A stretch of DNA of 37,859 nucleotides from NCBI GenBank assembly GCA_937870685.1, contig CALMZX010000061.1, forward strand, positions 1 through 37,859, read 5' to 3'. This DNA is from an uncultured Alphaproteobacteria bacterium. GTDB lineage: Bacteria > Pseudomonadota > Alphaproteobacteria > Rhizobiales > Aestuariivirgaceae. A model generated the notes under the pieces. That model saw nothing but the letters and a program-made list of their open reading frames with translations. It made no database searches and was not told the origin of the DNA. Positions 7,298 through 15,120 of the stretch are shown piece by piece. A program made the translations under genes and the position numbers. The first letter of the stretch is position 1, and each line of letters opens with the position of its first letter.

Positions 7298-7716
7298 TTA
7301 GATTTGTCCCTGCCTGCTTCGTCACCAACGAAAGTTTCCATGATCGACGCGAGGAATTTTTCGGAAGCATCAGGATGTGAAATAAGGTACTCAAGCACGA
7401 ACGACATGAGGTCGGCCTTTTTGAAGGTCGCCAGTTCTACTTCTTTCGCATTCAAATGATTTTCAACCGCGATCAACGCTCGTCGCGATAGCTCCTTGAG
7501 ATTGACCGCATCCTGGGCGCCAATGCCAGTCGCAAGCCAATTCAGGTTCACATCGTATTTCTCGCAAATGTCCGCTAGCAAATGCACAGGTGGTTCAGTC
7601 GCATCCCGTTCGTAATTCTTGTAGGCGCTTTGTGACACCCCAAAAAGTTGAGCGAACTCAATCTGATTGAGCGGAGTCCTCCGGCGAACTTCAGCGAGTC
7701 GTCGCCCCAGGGACAC
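7294..7716 (-). CDS. Phage-type CI/Cro-like HTH repressor of the island
   Basis: The protein has an XRE-type helix-turn-helix at the start (SLGRRLAEVRRRTPLNQIEFAQLFGVSQ and onward to YKNYERD), then NLNWLATG and an acidic helical tail, 140 residues in all. There is no peptidase-type cleavage domain. I chose the GTG at 7714-7716 because AAGGGA lies about eight bases upstream, the HTH begins right after it, and the palindromic operator candidate (7740-7772) then lies just outside the coding region. In-frame ATGs at 7794 or 7800 would give a longer protein. It is divergent from the excisionase-integrase pair and presumably represses it. Confidence 0.75.
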   Translation of the reverse strand: MSLGRRLAEVRRRTPLNQIEFAQLFGVSQSAYKNYERDATEPPVHLLADICEKYDVNLNWLATGIGAQDAVNLKELSRRALIAVENHLNAKEVELATFKKADLMSFVLEYLISHPDASEKFLASIMETFVGDEAGRDKSK

Positions 7717-7739
7717 TAAACGCGTCCCTTGCCGAATAG

Positions 7740-7772
7740 TATCGAATCGTGTATTCGTGTTAATATTCGATA
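7740..7772. promoter_or_regulatory. Candidate operator between repressor and excisionase genes
   Basis: TATCGAAT (7740-7747) and ATTCGATA (7765-7772) form a perfect 8-base inverted repeat with 17 bases between the arms. Further related half-sites occur nearby: TATTCG at 7752-7757, and TCGAAT at 7782-7787 and again (with one change) at 7812-7817. The cluster lies in the divergent region 7717-7830, where the promoters of the repressor and of the excisionase-integrase genes must be. Confidence 0.5.
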
Positions 7773-7830
7773 TCGTTTTGGTCGAATCATACATGAACAT
7801 AGCACATCGTTTCGAAATTGGAGATACGTC

Positions 7831-8157
7831 ATGGAGCTTCAGATGGAATCCCCCAAACAGCTTGCGACGCGCTTGGGCTGGCCAGTTCGGCGTGTCAGGT
7901 CGCTCATCGCGGCACGAAGACTTAGACATCATCGTATCGGCGGCAACATTTTGATCCCGAATGGTGCGATTGAAGAATTTCTCAAATCATCGGAGATCGA
8001 ACCATGCCACGTCGAAGGGGCGGACCACGCCTGGTCAATCGCAAAGGAAAATCTAGCTACTTCATCCGGTTCATTGATGCCGATGGACAGCAGAAGGATC
8101 GTTCAACAGGCACGGCAGACCGCGCTGAAGCTGAAGAAGCGCTCGAAGAATTCCTGA
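7831..8157 (+). CDS. Excisionase-like winged HTH protein
   Basis: The ATG at 7831 follows a GGAGA site (7820-7824) and gives 108 residues. The N-terminal part (SPKQLATRLGWPVRRVRSLIAARRLRHH, then GGNILIPNGAIEEFL) is a MerR/excisionase-type DNA-binding domain (HTH_17). The C-terminal end (RRIVQQARQTALKLKKRSKNS) is basic. Its last 154 bases overlap the integrase gene in another frame, an arrangement I have seen for this HTH type in alphaproteobacterial elements. It probably directs excision or activates the integrase; the sequence does not say which. Confidence 0.7.
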   Translation: MELQMESPKQLATRLGWPVRRVRSLIAARRLRHHRIGGNILIPNGAIEEFLKSSEIEPCHVEGADHAWSIAKENLATSSGSLMPMDSRRIVQQARQTALKLKKRSKNS

Positions 8158-9059
8158 AGGCACGGCGCGGAACATCGAGGCCGCGCGAGCATCGCAAGGT
8201 TTTGATTGCCGAGGTTCTGAACGACTACGCTGAATTCATGAAGCCGCGCAAATCTGCCTCCGAGCGGCTTGGCTATGCCATGGTGCACTTGCTCGATTAT
8301 TGGGAAGACAAGACTGTTGCTGACATCAACAAGGAAACAATCCAGTCCTACATCCTCAGGGCAACGCGGATGGACTCCGATGAGCCGCGCGCGATCTCAA
8401 CGATCCGCCGCGAATTGATCTGCCTTCGTGCAGCTTTGAACCATGCCGTCGCAATGAACCGGATGCTGCCATTCAGCAGGTTCGACTTGCCAAAGGATAC
8501 TGCACCCCGGACCCGGTGGCTGGATAGATCAGAAGCCGCCAAGCTTTTGCGAAGTGCTCGCATGGAATACCGAAGCCGGTTTCCACTCACCCTGTTCATT
8601 TCGCTTGCCCTTCACACAGCGCAACGCATGAGCGCGATCCTCGAGCTCGAATGGAGCCAGATCGACTTCAGAACGCACACAATCGATTTCAGGAAGCCTG
8701 GCGTTGCGGAAACCAAAAAGCGTAGAGCGCGGCTGGTCATGAGCCCGATGGTTTATGGCCACCTGAAGCGCCGCTTTCAGGCCTATGGAGACAAGACTGA
8801 TTTTGTCTTCCATCAGCTGCATCCGCCACACAACCGGGTTCAAAGCATCGCCAAGGGCTTTCGCGCGGCGGCACGCCGCGCGAAATTGCGCAATGTCACA
8901 CCACACACGCTGAGGCACACAGCCATCAGCTGGGCGGTGCAGCGTGGCGAAAACAGAAGCGACATTGCCCAATACGTGAACCTGTCCATGGAGACGATGG
9001 ACAACGTCTATTCCCACCACGACCCAAAGAAACTGAGGGAGTTGGCAGGCCGCATGTGA
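8004..9059 (+). CDS. Tyrosine recombinase/integrase of the island
   Basis: The 351-residue protein has an N-terminal arm-binding region and SAM-like core-binding domain (about 65-155) and a catalytic domain from about 170. Catalytic residues visible are R208 (TAQRMSAILELEW), a Lys near 239, H301 and R304 (HTLRH), and Y336 (NVYSHH). The usual second His/Trp position is Asn (YVNLS, N326), a substitution common in this integrase branch. GGAGA lies seven bases before the ATG. It lies next to the tRNA-Arg fragment at 9187-9231 and should recombine at that sequence. Confidence 0.93.
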   Translation: MPRRRGGPRLVNRKGKSSYFIRFIDADGQQKDRSTGTADRAEAEEALEEFLKARRGTSRPREHRKVLIAEVLNDYAEFMKPRKSASERLGYAMVHLLDYWEDKTVADINKETIQSYILRATRMDSDEPRAISTIRRELICLRAALNHAVAMNRMLPFSRFDLPKDTAPRTRWLDRSEAAKLLRSARMEYRSRFPLTLFISLALHTAQRMSAILELEWSQIDFRTHTIDFRKPGVAETKKRRARLVMSPMVYGHLKRRFQAYGDKTDFVFHQLHPPHNRVQSIAKGFRAAARRAKLRNVTPHTLRHTAISWAVQRGENRSDIAQYVNLSMETMDNVYSHHDPKKLRELAGRM

Positions 9060-9142
9060 GGTACGCAGAACGTACACACTACGCCCCGTTGGGCGAGGAA
9101 AAATTCAAGAAAAGTGAGTTGCGTTTGTCACATCAAGAAAGG

Positions 9143-9160
9143 GTTTTCATAAATGAAAAC
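9143..9160. repeat. Perfect hairpin between integrase and attachment site
   Basis: GTTTTCAT (9143-9150) and ATGAAAAC (9153-9160) are perfectly complementary around two bases. It lies 84 bases after the integrase stop and 27 bases before the tRNA fragment. It could end the integrase transcript or bind integrase or an accessory protein near the attachment site; there is no T-run to make it a standard terminator. Confidence 0.45.
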
Positions 9161-9186
9161 ATATAGATATCGCAAACACGTTTCTA

Positions 9187-9231
9187 CTCCGAAGGCAGAG
9201 GTCACAGGTTCGAATCCTGTCGGGTGCGCCA
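9187..9231 (+). repeat. tRNA-Arg(CCG) 3' fragment, probable attachment site (attR)
   Basis: The 45 bases read as tRNA from position 32 to the CCA end: anticodon loop CTCCGAA (CCG anticodon), stem GGCAG, variable AGGTC, T arm ACAGG-TTCGAAT-CCTGT, acceptor CGGGTGC, discriminator G and CCA. The bases upstream cannot form the 5' half of a tRNA (no D arm, no matching anticodon stem). This is therefore not a working gene but the core duplicated by integration at the anticodon loop. The intact gene, expected to start GCACCCG, should lie left of the window. Confidence 0.75.
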
Positions 9232-9248
9232 TTCCTGTGCTGTACAGT

Positions 9249-9291
9249 CTTGAGACATAGGCAACAGAACGTACCCAAGACATGGGTGACA
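9249..9291 (-). repeat. Tandem imperfect repeats resembling an insertion-sequence end
   Basis: On the minus strand, TGTCACCCATGTC (9279-9291) and TGTTGCCTATGTC (9254-9266) are repeated with a 25-base period, each followed by a TT/TC-purine-rich spacer. Tandem TGTYACCYATGT repeats remind me of the ends of IS481-type elements in alphaproteobacteria. There is no transposase next to them, so this would be an orphan end. They lie just outside the attachment site, in the 87-base gap 9232-9318, which holds nothing else. Confidence 0.35.
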
Positions 9292-9318
9292 ATCCTGCGC
9301 CTCGTTTTTGCCTCGTCC

Positions 9319-10314
9319 TCACGCGTAGAAGGGCGGCTTTGCAGTCAGTTCAACCTTCGCCGGTTTGCCGCTGTGGAGGGCTTCGACGCCCGCTGCCGCG
9401 ACGGCGGTTGAGCAGTAGCCGTCCCAGGCGGAGGCACCGTGATTGGGATTGCCTGTGTTGACCGACTTTACCCAGGCACGGTTCTGCCGGGCGTAGGCCT
9501 CGACAAAGCGTGGCCGCCAGTCGGCGGGATAGGTGTTGATCTGTTTCAGGCCGAGGTTGATGTCGGCATGCACGGGGGCACGCAGGACCGCCGTGCCCTT
9601 CTCGCCCACAAGTTCGCCGCGCACGTCGTAGCCATAGCTGGCGCTGATGTTCACTTCGACATTGACCAGTTGGCCCGCCTCGGTTTCCAGCATCATCAGG
9701 ACGGGTGCCGTGTCCCCGCCGGCCCGCGGTCGGCAGACGCTGACGGTCCTGATCTCGGAATCCAGCATCCAGCGGGCCACATCAAACTCGTGCGGCGCCG
9801 AATTGCAGATCGCCATTTCGGCACGGAAGTCGTAAGCCGGAGACACGTTGCGATGGAAGCAGTGAAACACCAGTGCCTTGCCGAGATCGCCCCGGACGAG
9901 CAGCGACCTGATTTCCATGTAGGACGGATCAAAACGCCGCATGAAGCCGACCTGCACCAGCCGCCGCCCGCATTTTTCCTCCGCCGCCAGCACCGCAAGA
10001 CATTTCGCAACATCCTGGGACAGGGGTTTTTCGCAGAGCACCGGCTTGCCCGCGGCAATGCAGGCCAGTGCCAACGGCGCGTGGAACGGATCAGGCGCCG
10101 CAATCACCACGGCATCGACCTTCGAACTGTTCACAACCGCCAGCGGATCGTCAGTGACATCCAGAGCACCAGTCGAATCCGCCGCAGCCCTGGCCCGCTT
10201 GCGGTCGGCATCGCAAATCACCTGCAAGGCCGTGCCTGGCACCTCCTCGGCAAAAACGCGGGCATGGTCCGCTCCCATGATGCCCGCCCCGATCAACCCA
10301 ATCCGCAGTGACAT
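9319..10314 (-). CDS. Gfo/Idh/MocA-family NAD(P)-dependent oxidoreductase (inositol-dehydrogenase-like)
   Basis: The 331-residue protein begins MSLRIGLIGAGIMGADHA, with the Rossmann GxGxxG motif at residues 8-13. It has the family EKPLS block around residue 100 (the Lys contributes to catalysis in relatives) and an APHEFDVARWML segment carrying the catalytic His/Asp region. It resembles myo-inositol 2-dehydrogenases, but sugar or inositol substrate cannot be decided. The ATG at 10314 follows AGGTGG and is the point where homology starts. It is divergent from the peptide transporter operon, with a 278-base gap between starts. Confidence 0.85.
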   Translation of the reverse strand: MSLRIGLIGAGIMGADHARVFAEEVPGTALQVICDADRKRARAAADSTGALDVTDDPLAVVNSSKVDAVVIAAPDPFHAPLALACIAAGKPVLCEKPLSQDVAKCLAVLAAEEKCGRRLVQVGFMRRFDPSYMEIRSLLVRGDLGKALVFHCFHRNVSPAYDFRAEMAICNSAPHEFDVARWMLDSEIRTVSVCRPRAGGDTAPVLMMLETEAGQLVNVEVNISASYGYDVRGELVGEKGTAVLRAPVHADINLGLKQINTYPADWRPRFVEAYARQNRAWVKSVNTGNPNHGASAWDGYCSTAVAAAGVEALHSGKPAKVELTAKPPFYA

Positions 10315-10528
10315 TTGCTTTCCACCTTCGCACTTCCGGCGGCCTTGCCGGGCTCGGGGCAGGCTCTCGCCGCCCTTGAACCGTGCTGCCATGGGCGAGA
10401 CCGTTTGTCGAGGCCGTCAGGGCGTGCGGACAGAACACTGGGTCAGTTGGTGAAACTCTTTGAAAAACAAGGCCATGAGAGTGGTTGACACGACCTTGCC
10501 GCAACGCACAGGCGTCAACTTTCCATCT

Positions 10529-10569
10529 GGTCAAAAAACTGCTTAGGTCTGTGCAATCCGTTTTTGACC
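10529..10569. promoter_or_regulatory. 9-base inverted repeat upstream of the peptide transporter operon
   Basis: GGTCAAAAA (10529-10537) and TTTTTGACC (10561-10569) are perfect complements 23 bases apart, ending 11 bases before the GGGAGA ribosome-binding site of the binding-protein gene. A second weaker pair, GTTGAC (10484-10489) and GTCAAC (10514-10519), lies just upstream, and includes a TTGACA that could be a -35 element without a convincing -10. The gap 10315-10592 is otherwise empty. An operator or a leader hairpin are both possible. Confidence 0.35.
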
Positions 10570-10592
10570 GGATTGTATCAGGGAGAATCAAC

Positions 10593-12197
10593 ATGACATC
10601 ACGCAACCTCCTCCGCGTGGCCCTTCTGGCATCGTCGATGCTGGCGGCCGCTGCTGGAGCCAACGCCAAGTCGCTGGTTTACTGCTCGGAGGGTTCGCCG
10701 GAAAACTTCAGCCCGTCGATGAACACGACTGGCACGAGCTTCGACGCTGCCCGCCCGGTCTACAACCGCCTTGTGCAGTTCACGCCCGGCGCCACCTCTG
10801 TTGAACCGGCGCTGGCCGAATCCTGGACAGTCTCGGAAGACGGCAAGACCGTGACTTTCAAGCTGCGCTCCGGCATCAAGTTCCATTCCGGTGTCAACGG
10901 CTTCACGCCGAGCCGCGACCTCAACGCCGATGACGTGATCTGGTCCTTCGAGCGCATGTGGAAGGCCGAGCATCCCTACGCCAAGGTGTCGGGCGGTGCC
11001 TATGACTACTTCAACGACATGAGCATGCCGGACCTGCTGGCCTCGATTGCCAAGGGTGGTGACGACCTCACGGTCGTGATGACGCTCACCAAGCCGAACG
11101 CCCCCTTCATCGCCAACCTGGCCATGGACTTCGCCACCATCCACTCGGCCGAATATGCCAAGTACCTGATGGACAAGGGCACGCCGGAACAGTTCGACCA
11201 GATCCCCGTCGGCACCGGCTCGTTCCAGTTCGTGGATTACCAGAAGGACGCCGTGATCCGCTTCAAGGCCTTTGAAGGCTGGGCCGGAAAGCCGAAGATC
11301 GACGACCTGATCTATGCGATCACGCCCGATCCGACGGCCCGCTATGCCAAGCTCAAGGCCAATGAATGCCAGGTGATGATCGCGCCGAACCCGGCTGATC
11401 TCGAAGCCATGGGCAAGGAGGCCGACATCAACCTGATGAGCCAGGCCGGCCTCAACATCGGCTACATGGCCATGAACGCCCAGAAGCCGCCCTTCGACAA
11501 GCCGGAAGTCCGCCGGGCCATCGCCATGGCGATCGACCGCGGTGCCATCCTGAAGGAAGTCTACCAGGGTGCGGGCCAGCAGGCCAAGAACCCGATCCCG
11601 CCGACCATGTGGTCCTATGACGAGTCCACGGTGGACATCGAGTACAATCCCGAGAAGGCCAAGGAGATGCTGAAGGCGGCAGGTGTCGAGAACCTGCAGT
11701 CCGACATCTGGTGGATGCCGGTGCAGCGCCCCTACAACCCTAATGCCAAGCGCATGGCGGAGATGGTTCAGGCAGACCTTGCCAAGGTCGGCATCACCAC
11801 GACGCTGGTGTCCTATGAATGGGGCGAGTACCGCAAGCGCATGCAGGCGGGCGAGCACCAGATGGGCTTCCTCGGCTGGACCGGCGACAACGGCGATCCG
11901 GACAACTTCCTCGCAGTGCTCTTGGGCTGCAATGCCGAAGGCAAGCCCAATGGCAACAACATCCCGAAGTGGTGTGATGCCAAGTTCCAGGAAGCCATCA
12001 CCAAGGCGGCTGAAATCACCGACCAGGCCGAGCGCACAAAGCTCTATGTGGAAGCCCAGAAGATCGTGGCCGAGCAGGTGCCGTGGCTGAACATCGCCCA
12101 CTCGACGGTGTTCGAGCCGGTGCGCAAGTCAGTTTCGGGCTACAAGATCAGCCCGTTCGGCTCGCATGAGTTCCAGAACGTTGATGTGGCCGAGTAA
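10593..12197 (+). CDS. Periplasmic dipeptide/oligopeptide-binding protein (DppA-like, SBP_bac_5)
   Basis: This 534-residue protein has a clear Sec signal peptide, with cleavage likely after AGANA (about residue 25). The mature part follows the family-5 solute-binding fold: the EPALAESW segment, FKLRSGIKFHSG, DLNADDVIWSFERM, and RRAIAMAIDR near the middle. The cargo may be di- or oligopeptides; DppA proteins can also bind haem precursors, so the substrate is open. The ATG at 10593 follows GGGAGA at 10581-10586. It heads a five-gene operon and is followed by a strong hairpin that should make it the most abundant product. Confidence 0.92.
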   Translation: MTSRNLLRVALLASSMLAAAAGANAKSLVYCSEGSPENFSPSMNTTGTSFDAARPVYNRLVQFTPGATSVEPALAESWTVSEDGKTVTFKLRSGIKFHSGVNGFTPSRDLNADDVIWSFERMWKAEHPYAKVSGGAYDYFNDMSMPDLLASIAKGGDDLTVVMTLTKPNAPFIANLAMDFATIHSAEYAKYLMDKGTPEQFDQIPVGTGSFQFVDYQKDAVIRFKAFEGWAGKPKIDDLIYAITPDPTARYAKLKANECQVMIAPNPADLEAMGKEADINLMSQAGLNIGYMAMNAQKPPFDKPEVRRAIAMAIDRGAILKEVYQGAGQQAKNPIPPTMWSYDESTVDIEYNPEKAKEMLKAAGVENLQSDIWWMPVQRPYNPNAKRMAEMVQADLAKVGITTTLVSYEWGEYRKRMQAGEHQMGFLGWTGDNGDPDNFLAVLLGCNAEGKPNGNNIPKWCDAKFQEAITKAAEITDQAERTKLYVEAQKIVAEQVPWLNIAHSTVFEPVRKSVSGYKISPFGSHEFQNVDVAE

Positions 12198-12209
12198 CAT
12201 GATATGAGA

Positions 12210-12237
12210 GGGGCGGGCCTCGTGGCCCGCCCCTTTT
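12210..12237 (+). terminator. Rho-independent (partial) terminator after the binding-protein gene
   Basis: GGGGCGGGCC (12210-12219), a four-base loop, and GGCCCGCCCC (12224-12233) form a perfect 10-base GC stem followed by TTTT. It separates the binding-protein gene from the permeases, the usual way such operons make excess binding protein while letting some transcription through. Confidence 0.8.
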
Positions 12238-12252
12238 CAATTCCGCTGGCAG

Positions 12253-13266
12253 ATGTTCCGCTTCCTCCTCAAGCGCCTCGCGCTCACCATCCCGACCTTC
12301 CTGGCGCTGATGTTCATCACTTTCGTGATGATCCGGCTGGTGCCGGGCGATCCCGTGGAGGCACGCCGGGGTGAGCGCGGCATCTCGCCGGAACGCCACG
12401 CCGAGCTGCTGCACGAGATGGGTCTCGACCAGCCGGTGTGGAAGCAGTTCGCCGACTACGCGGGCGGCATCCTGCAGGGTGACTTCGGCACCTCAATCAT
12501 TTCCAAGACGCCCGTGCTCAACGAGTTCCTGACACTGTTTCCGGCCACGCTGGAATTGACCATCTGCGCCATGCTCTTTGCCTCGCTCATCGGCATTCCG
12601 GCAGGCGTGTTCGCGGCGGCGCGGCGTGGCGGAATCTATGACCAGACGCTGATGGGTGTTGCCCTCACCGGCTATTCCATGCCGATCTTCTGGTGGGGCC
12701 TCATCCTCATTCTCGTCATGTCCAACACGCTGGGCCTCACGCCCGTGTCGGGCCGCGTTGACCTGATCAAGTTCTACTACCAGCCGGTCACCGGCTTCGC
12801 CCTCATCGACTCGCTGCTCTCCGGCCAGAAGGGTGCCTTCTGGGATGCGGTGCGCCATCTCATCCTGCCCTCCATAGTTCTCGGCACCGTGCCGCTGGCT
12901 GTCATCGCGCGCATGACGCGCTCGGCGATGCTGGAGGTGCTGGAAGAAGACTACGTGCGCACGGCGCGGGCCAAGGGGCTTTCCATGCGCCGCGTCATCG
13001 GTGTGCACGCCTTGCGCAACGCCCTCATCCCGGTCATCACCTCGATCGGCCTGCAGGTGGGCACGCTGCTTGCGGGTGCCGTGCTGACCGAAACCATCTT
13101 CTCGTGGCCGGGCGTCGGCAAATGGCTGATCGAATCCATCGGGCGGCGTGACTATCCCGCCTTGCAGGGCGGCATCATGCTGATTGCCGCCTGCGTCATC
13201 GTCGTCAATCTTGCCGTCGACCTGCTCTACGGCCTCATCAATCCGCGGATCCGCCATGGCAAGTGA
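12253..13266 (+). CDS. Dipeptide ABC transporter permease (DppB-like)
   Basis: This inner-membrane protein of 337 residues begins MFRFLLKRLALTIPTFLALMF, the typical DppB/OppB opening with an N-terminal membrane segment and the LVPGDP motif. It has about six membrane segments. The EAA loop that contacts the ATPases is visible as DYVRTARAKGLSMRRVIGVH (about 234-253). It overlaps the next permease gene by 11 bases. It is the partner of the DppC-like protein in the transport channel. Confidence 0.93.
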   Translation: MFRFLLKRLALTIPTFLALMFITFVMIRLVPGDPVEARRGERGISPERHAELLHEMGLDQPVWKQFADYAGGILQGDFGTSIISKTPVLNEFLTLFPATLELTICAMLFASLIGIPAGVFAAARRGGIYDQTLMGVALTGYSMPIFWWGLILILVMSNTLGLTPVSGRVDLIKFYYQPVTGFALIDSLLSGQKGAFWDAVRHLILPSIVLGTVPLAVIARMTRSAMLEVLEEDYVRTARAKGLSMRRVIGVHALRNALIPVITSIGLQVGTLLAGAVLTETIFSWPGVGKWLIESIGRRDYPALQGGIMLIAACVIVVNLAVDLLYGLINPRIRHGK

Positions 13267-14161
13267 TGTGACCATTGCAAAGGCCGGACAGGCCGCACCG
13301 CCCGGCGCATTCCGCGCCTTCTGGGCCGCCTTTTCGGAGAACCGTGGTGCGGTGATCGGCCTTGCGGTCGTGTGCGCCGTGGTGCTGATCGCGATCTTTG
13401 CGCCGTTGCTCGCCCCCTATGACCCGGTAGAACAGTTCAAGGGTTCGACCCGCCTGCCGCCCTTCTGGGCCGAAGGCTCCGACCCGCGCTACATCCTCGG
13501 CACCGACGCGGTCGGGCGCGACATGCTCTCGCGCCTGATGTACGGGGCGCGCATCTCGCTCTTCATCGGCCTGTCGGTGATGATTGTTTCCATGGTCGTC
13601 GGTGTAGCCATGGGACTTGCGGCAGCATGGTTCGGCGGCCTCATCGACGTCGTCATCATCCGCGTCATGGACCTGATCATGGCGATCCCGTCGCTGGTGC
13701 TGGCCATCCTCATCATCGCCATCATCGGCCCCTCGCTCACCAACACCATCATCGCCGTCACCATCGTCTACCTGCCGCGTTATGTGCGGCTGGTGCGCGC
13801 CTCGGCCTTGGCGGAACTCTCCAAGGATTACGTGACGGCGGCGAAGGTGGCGGGCGTTGGCCCGTTCCGGCTGATGACCGTGACCGTGCTGCCCAACTGT
13901 CTTGCGCCGCTCATCGTGCAAGGCGCGCTCGGTGTCTCGGATGCCATCCTCGAGGCGGCCGGCCTCGGCTTTCTCGGGCTCGGCGCTCAGCCGCCGACGC
14001 CGGAATGGGGCGCCATGCTGGCCGACACGCGCGACCTCATGCTCTCGCACCCCTGGGTGATGGCGCTGCCCGGCCTCTGCATCCTGCTCACGGTCATGGC
14101 CATCAACCTGATGGGTGACGGATTGCGCGATGCGCTCGATCCGCGCCTGAGGAAGAGCTGA
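13256..14161 (+). CDS. Dipeptide ABC transporter permease (DppC-like)
   Basis: 301 residues, starting at the ATG at 13256 inside the end of the upstream permease gene. A cytoplasmic N-terminus leads to a membrane segment (GAVIGLAVVCAVVLIAIFAP), then the family motif LGTDAVGRDMLSRLMYGARISL, which is diagnostic for DppC/OppC, and an EAA loop (DYVTAAKVAGVGPFRLMTVT). C-terminal sequence LMGDGLRDALDPRLR is also typical. It forms the channel with the DppB-like protein. Confidence 0.93.
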   Translation: MASDVTIAKAGQAAPPGAFRAFWAAFSENRGAVIGLAVVCAVVLIAIFAPLLAPYDPVEQFKGSTRLPPFWAEGSDPRYILGTDAVGRDMLSRLMYGARISLFIGLSVMIVSMVVGVAMGLAAAWFGGLIDVVIIRVMDLIMAIPSLVLAILIIAIIGPSLTNTIIAVTIVYLPRYVRLVRASALAELSKDYVTAAKVAGVGPFRLMTVTVLPNCLAPLIVQGALGVSDAILEAAGLGFLGLGAQPPTPEWGAMLADTRDLMLSHPWVMALPGLCILLTVMAINLMGDGLRDALDPRLRKS

Positions 14162-14163
14162 CC

Positions 14164-15120
14164 ATGGCGCTGCTCGACATCCAGAACCTCTGCGTTGACT
14201 TCAAGACCAGCTCCGGCTGGTTCCGCGCCGTTGATGGTGTCTCCCTCACGGTGGAACAGGGCCGCATCCATGCCATCGTGGGCGAATCCGGTTCCGGCAA
14301 GTCTGTCGCCATGCTGGCGGTGATGGGACTGCTGCCGAAGACAGCCCGGGTCACGGCGGACAGGATCACGTTTGATGGCCATGACTTCCTCACCATCACG
14401 GATGAGGCGCGGCGCAAGATCATCGGCAAGGACATGACGATGATCTTCCAGGAACCGATGACCAGCCTGAACCCCTGCTTCACCGTGGGCTTCCAGCTGG
14501 GCGAGGCGCTGCAGACGCACCTCGGCATGGACAAGGCGGCGCGCAAGGCCCGCAGCATCGAATTGCTGCGCGCCGTCGGCATCCCGGCGCCCGAGTCGCG
14601 CCTCGATTCCTATCCGCACCAGTTTTCCGGCGGCATGGCGCAGCGCGTGATGATTGCCATGGCGCTGGCCTGCAAGCCGAAGCTGATCATCGCAGACGAA
14701 CCGACAACGGCGCTTGATGTCACCATCCAGGCGCAGATTCTCGACCTTCTGACCTCGCTGCAGAAGGACACGGGCACGGCCCTCATCCTGATCACGCACT
14801 CCATGGGCGTGGTGGCGGAAACCGCCGAAAGCGTGAGCGTGCATTACGCGGGGCAGAAGGTGGAGGAGCAGCCAGTGCACGGGCTCTTCGCCAGCCCACG
14901 CCATCCCTATACGGCGGCCCTTCTCGCCTCGCTGCCGGAGCGGGCCACGGGCCGCAAGCTCCCCTCCATCGCAGGCACGGTGCCCGGCCAATTCGACAGG
15001 CCGCCGGGCTGCCTGTTCGCGCCGCGCTGCGCCTTTGCCCAGCCGTTGTGCCAGACATCGCCGCCCTTGAAGGATGGCGTGCTTTGCCACTTCCCGCTCA
15101 GCAGCGGAGGCAAGGCATGA
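14164..15120 (+). CDS. Peptide ABC transporter ATP-binding protein (DppD-like)
   Basis: The 318-residue ATPase has Walker A GESGSGKS (about 40-47), a Q-loop in [12 protein letters not shown], the signature FSGGMAQRV, and Walker [13 protein letters not shown]. The C-terminal oligopeptide-transporter extension has the cysteine-rich [14 protein letters not shown] segment, which in relatives can bind an iron-sulfur cluster. It follows the permease stop after two bases, and its own stop overlaps the next start by ATGA. It should form a heterodimer with the DppF-like ATPase. Confidence 0.93.
   Translation: MALLDIQNLCVDFKTSSGWFRAVDGVSLTVEQGRIHAIVGESGSGKSVAMLAVMGLLPKTARVTADRITFDGHDFLTITDEARRKIIGKDMTMIFQEPMTSLNPCFTVGFQLGEALQTHLGMDKAARKARSIELLRAVGIPAPESRLDSYPHQFSGGMAQRVMIAMALACKPKLIIADEPTTALDVTIQAQILDLLTSLQKDTGTALILITHSMGVVAETAESVSVHYAGQKVEEQPVHGLFASPRHPYTAALLASLPERATGRKLPSIAGTVPGQFDRPPGCLFAPRCAFAQPLCQTSPPLKDGVLCHFPLSSGGKA

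Larger units (their letters stand above)
1..9231. mobile_element. Right-hand part of an integrative island at tRNA-Arg(CCG)
   Basis: All genes from the left window edge to the tRNA fragment at 9187-9231 are accessory: restriction-like enzymes, a toxin-like kinase, a phage-type repressor, an excisionase-like protein and a tyrosine integrase. The DNA is visibly more AT-rich than the core genes to the right. The integrase lies next to a 3' tRNA fragment with no 5' half, as expected for the distal attachment repeat of an element inserted into a tRNA gene. The intact tRNA-Arg and the left boundary should lie to the left of the window. Extent and mobility are inferred; the left end is not visible. 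Confidence 0.65.

Noticed and set aside
6980-7459. Rightward 159-residue open frame
   Set aside because: It runs opposite the membrane protein and the repressor, lacks a ribosome-binding site, and has a composition unlike a real protein.
9155-9231. Complete tRNA gene
   Set aside because: Only the 3' part from the anticodon loop is present; the upstream bases have no D arm and cannot pair with GGCAG or the acceptor strand.
9128-9322. Leftward open frame encoding a peptide with AHPTGFEPVTSAFG
   Set aside because: It is the antisense reading of the tRNA fragment and flanks, a well-known false protein seen at tRNA genes.
10599-12101. 500-residue leftward open frame
   Set aside because: It is the His/Arg/Gly-rich antisense of the binding-protein gene, which has a clear signal peptide and family motifs.
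12493-14050. Leftward frames opposite the two permease genes
   Set aside because: His/Asp/Arg-rich antisense shadows of membrane-protein genes; the permeases are certain.
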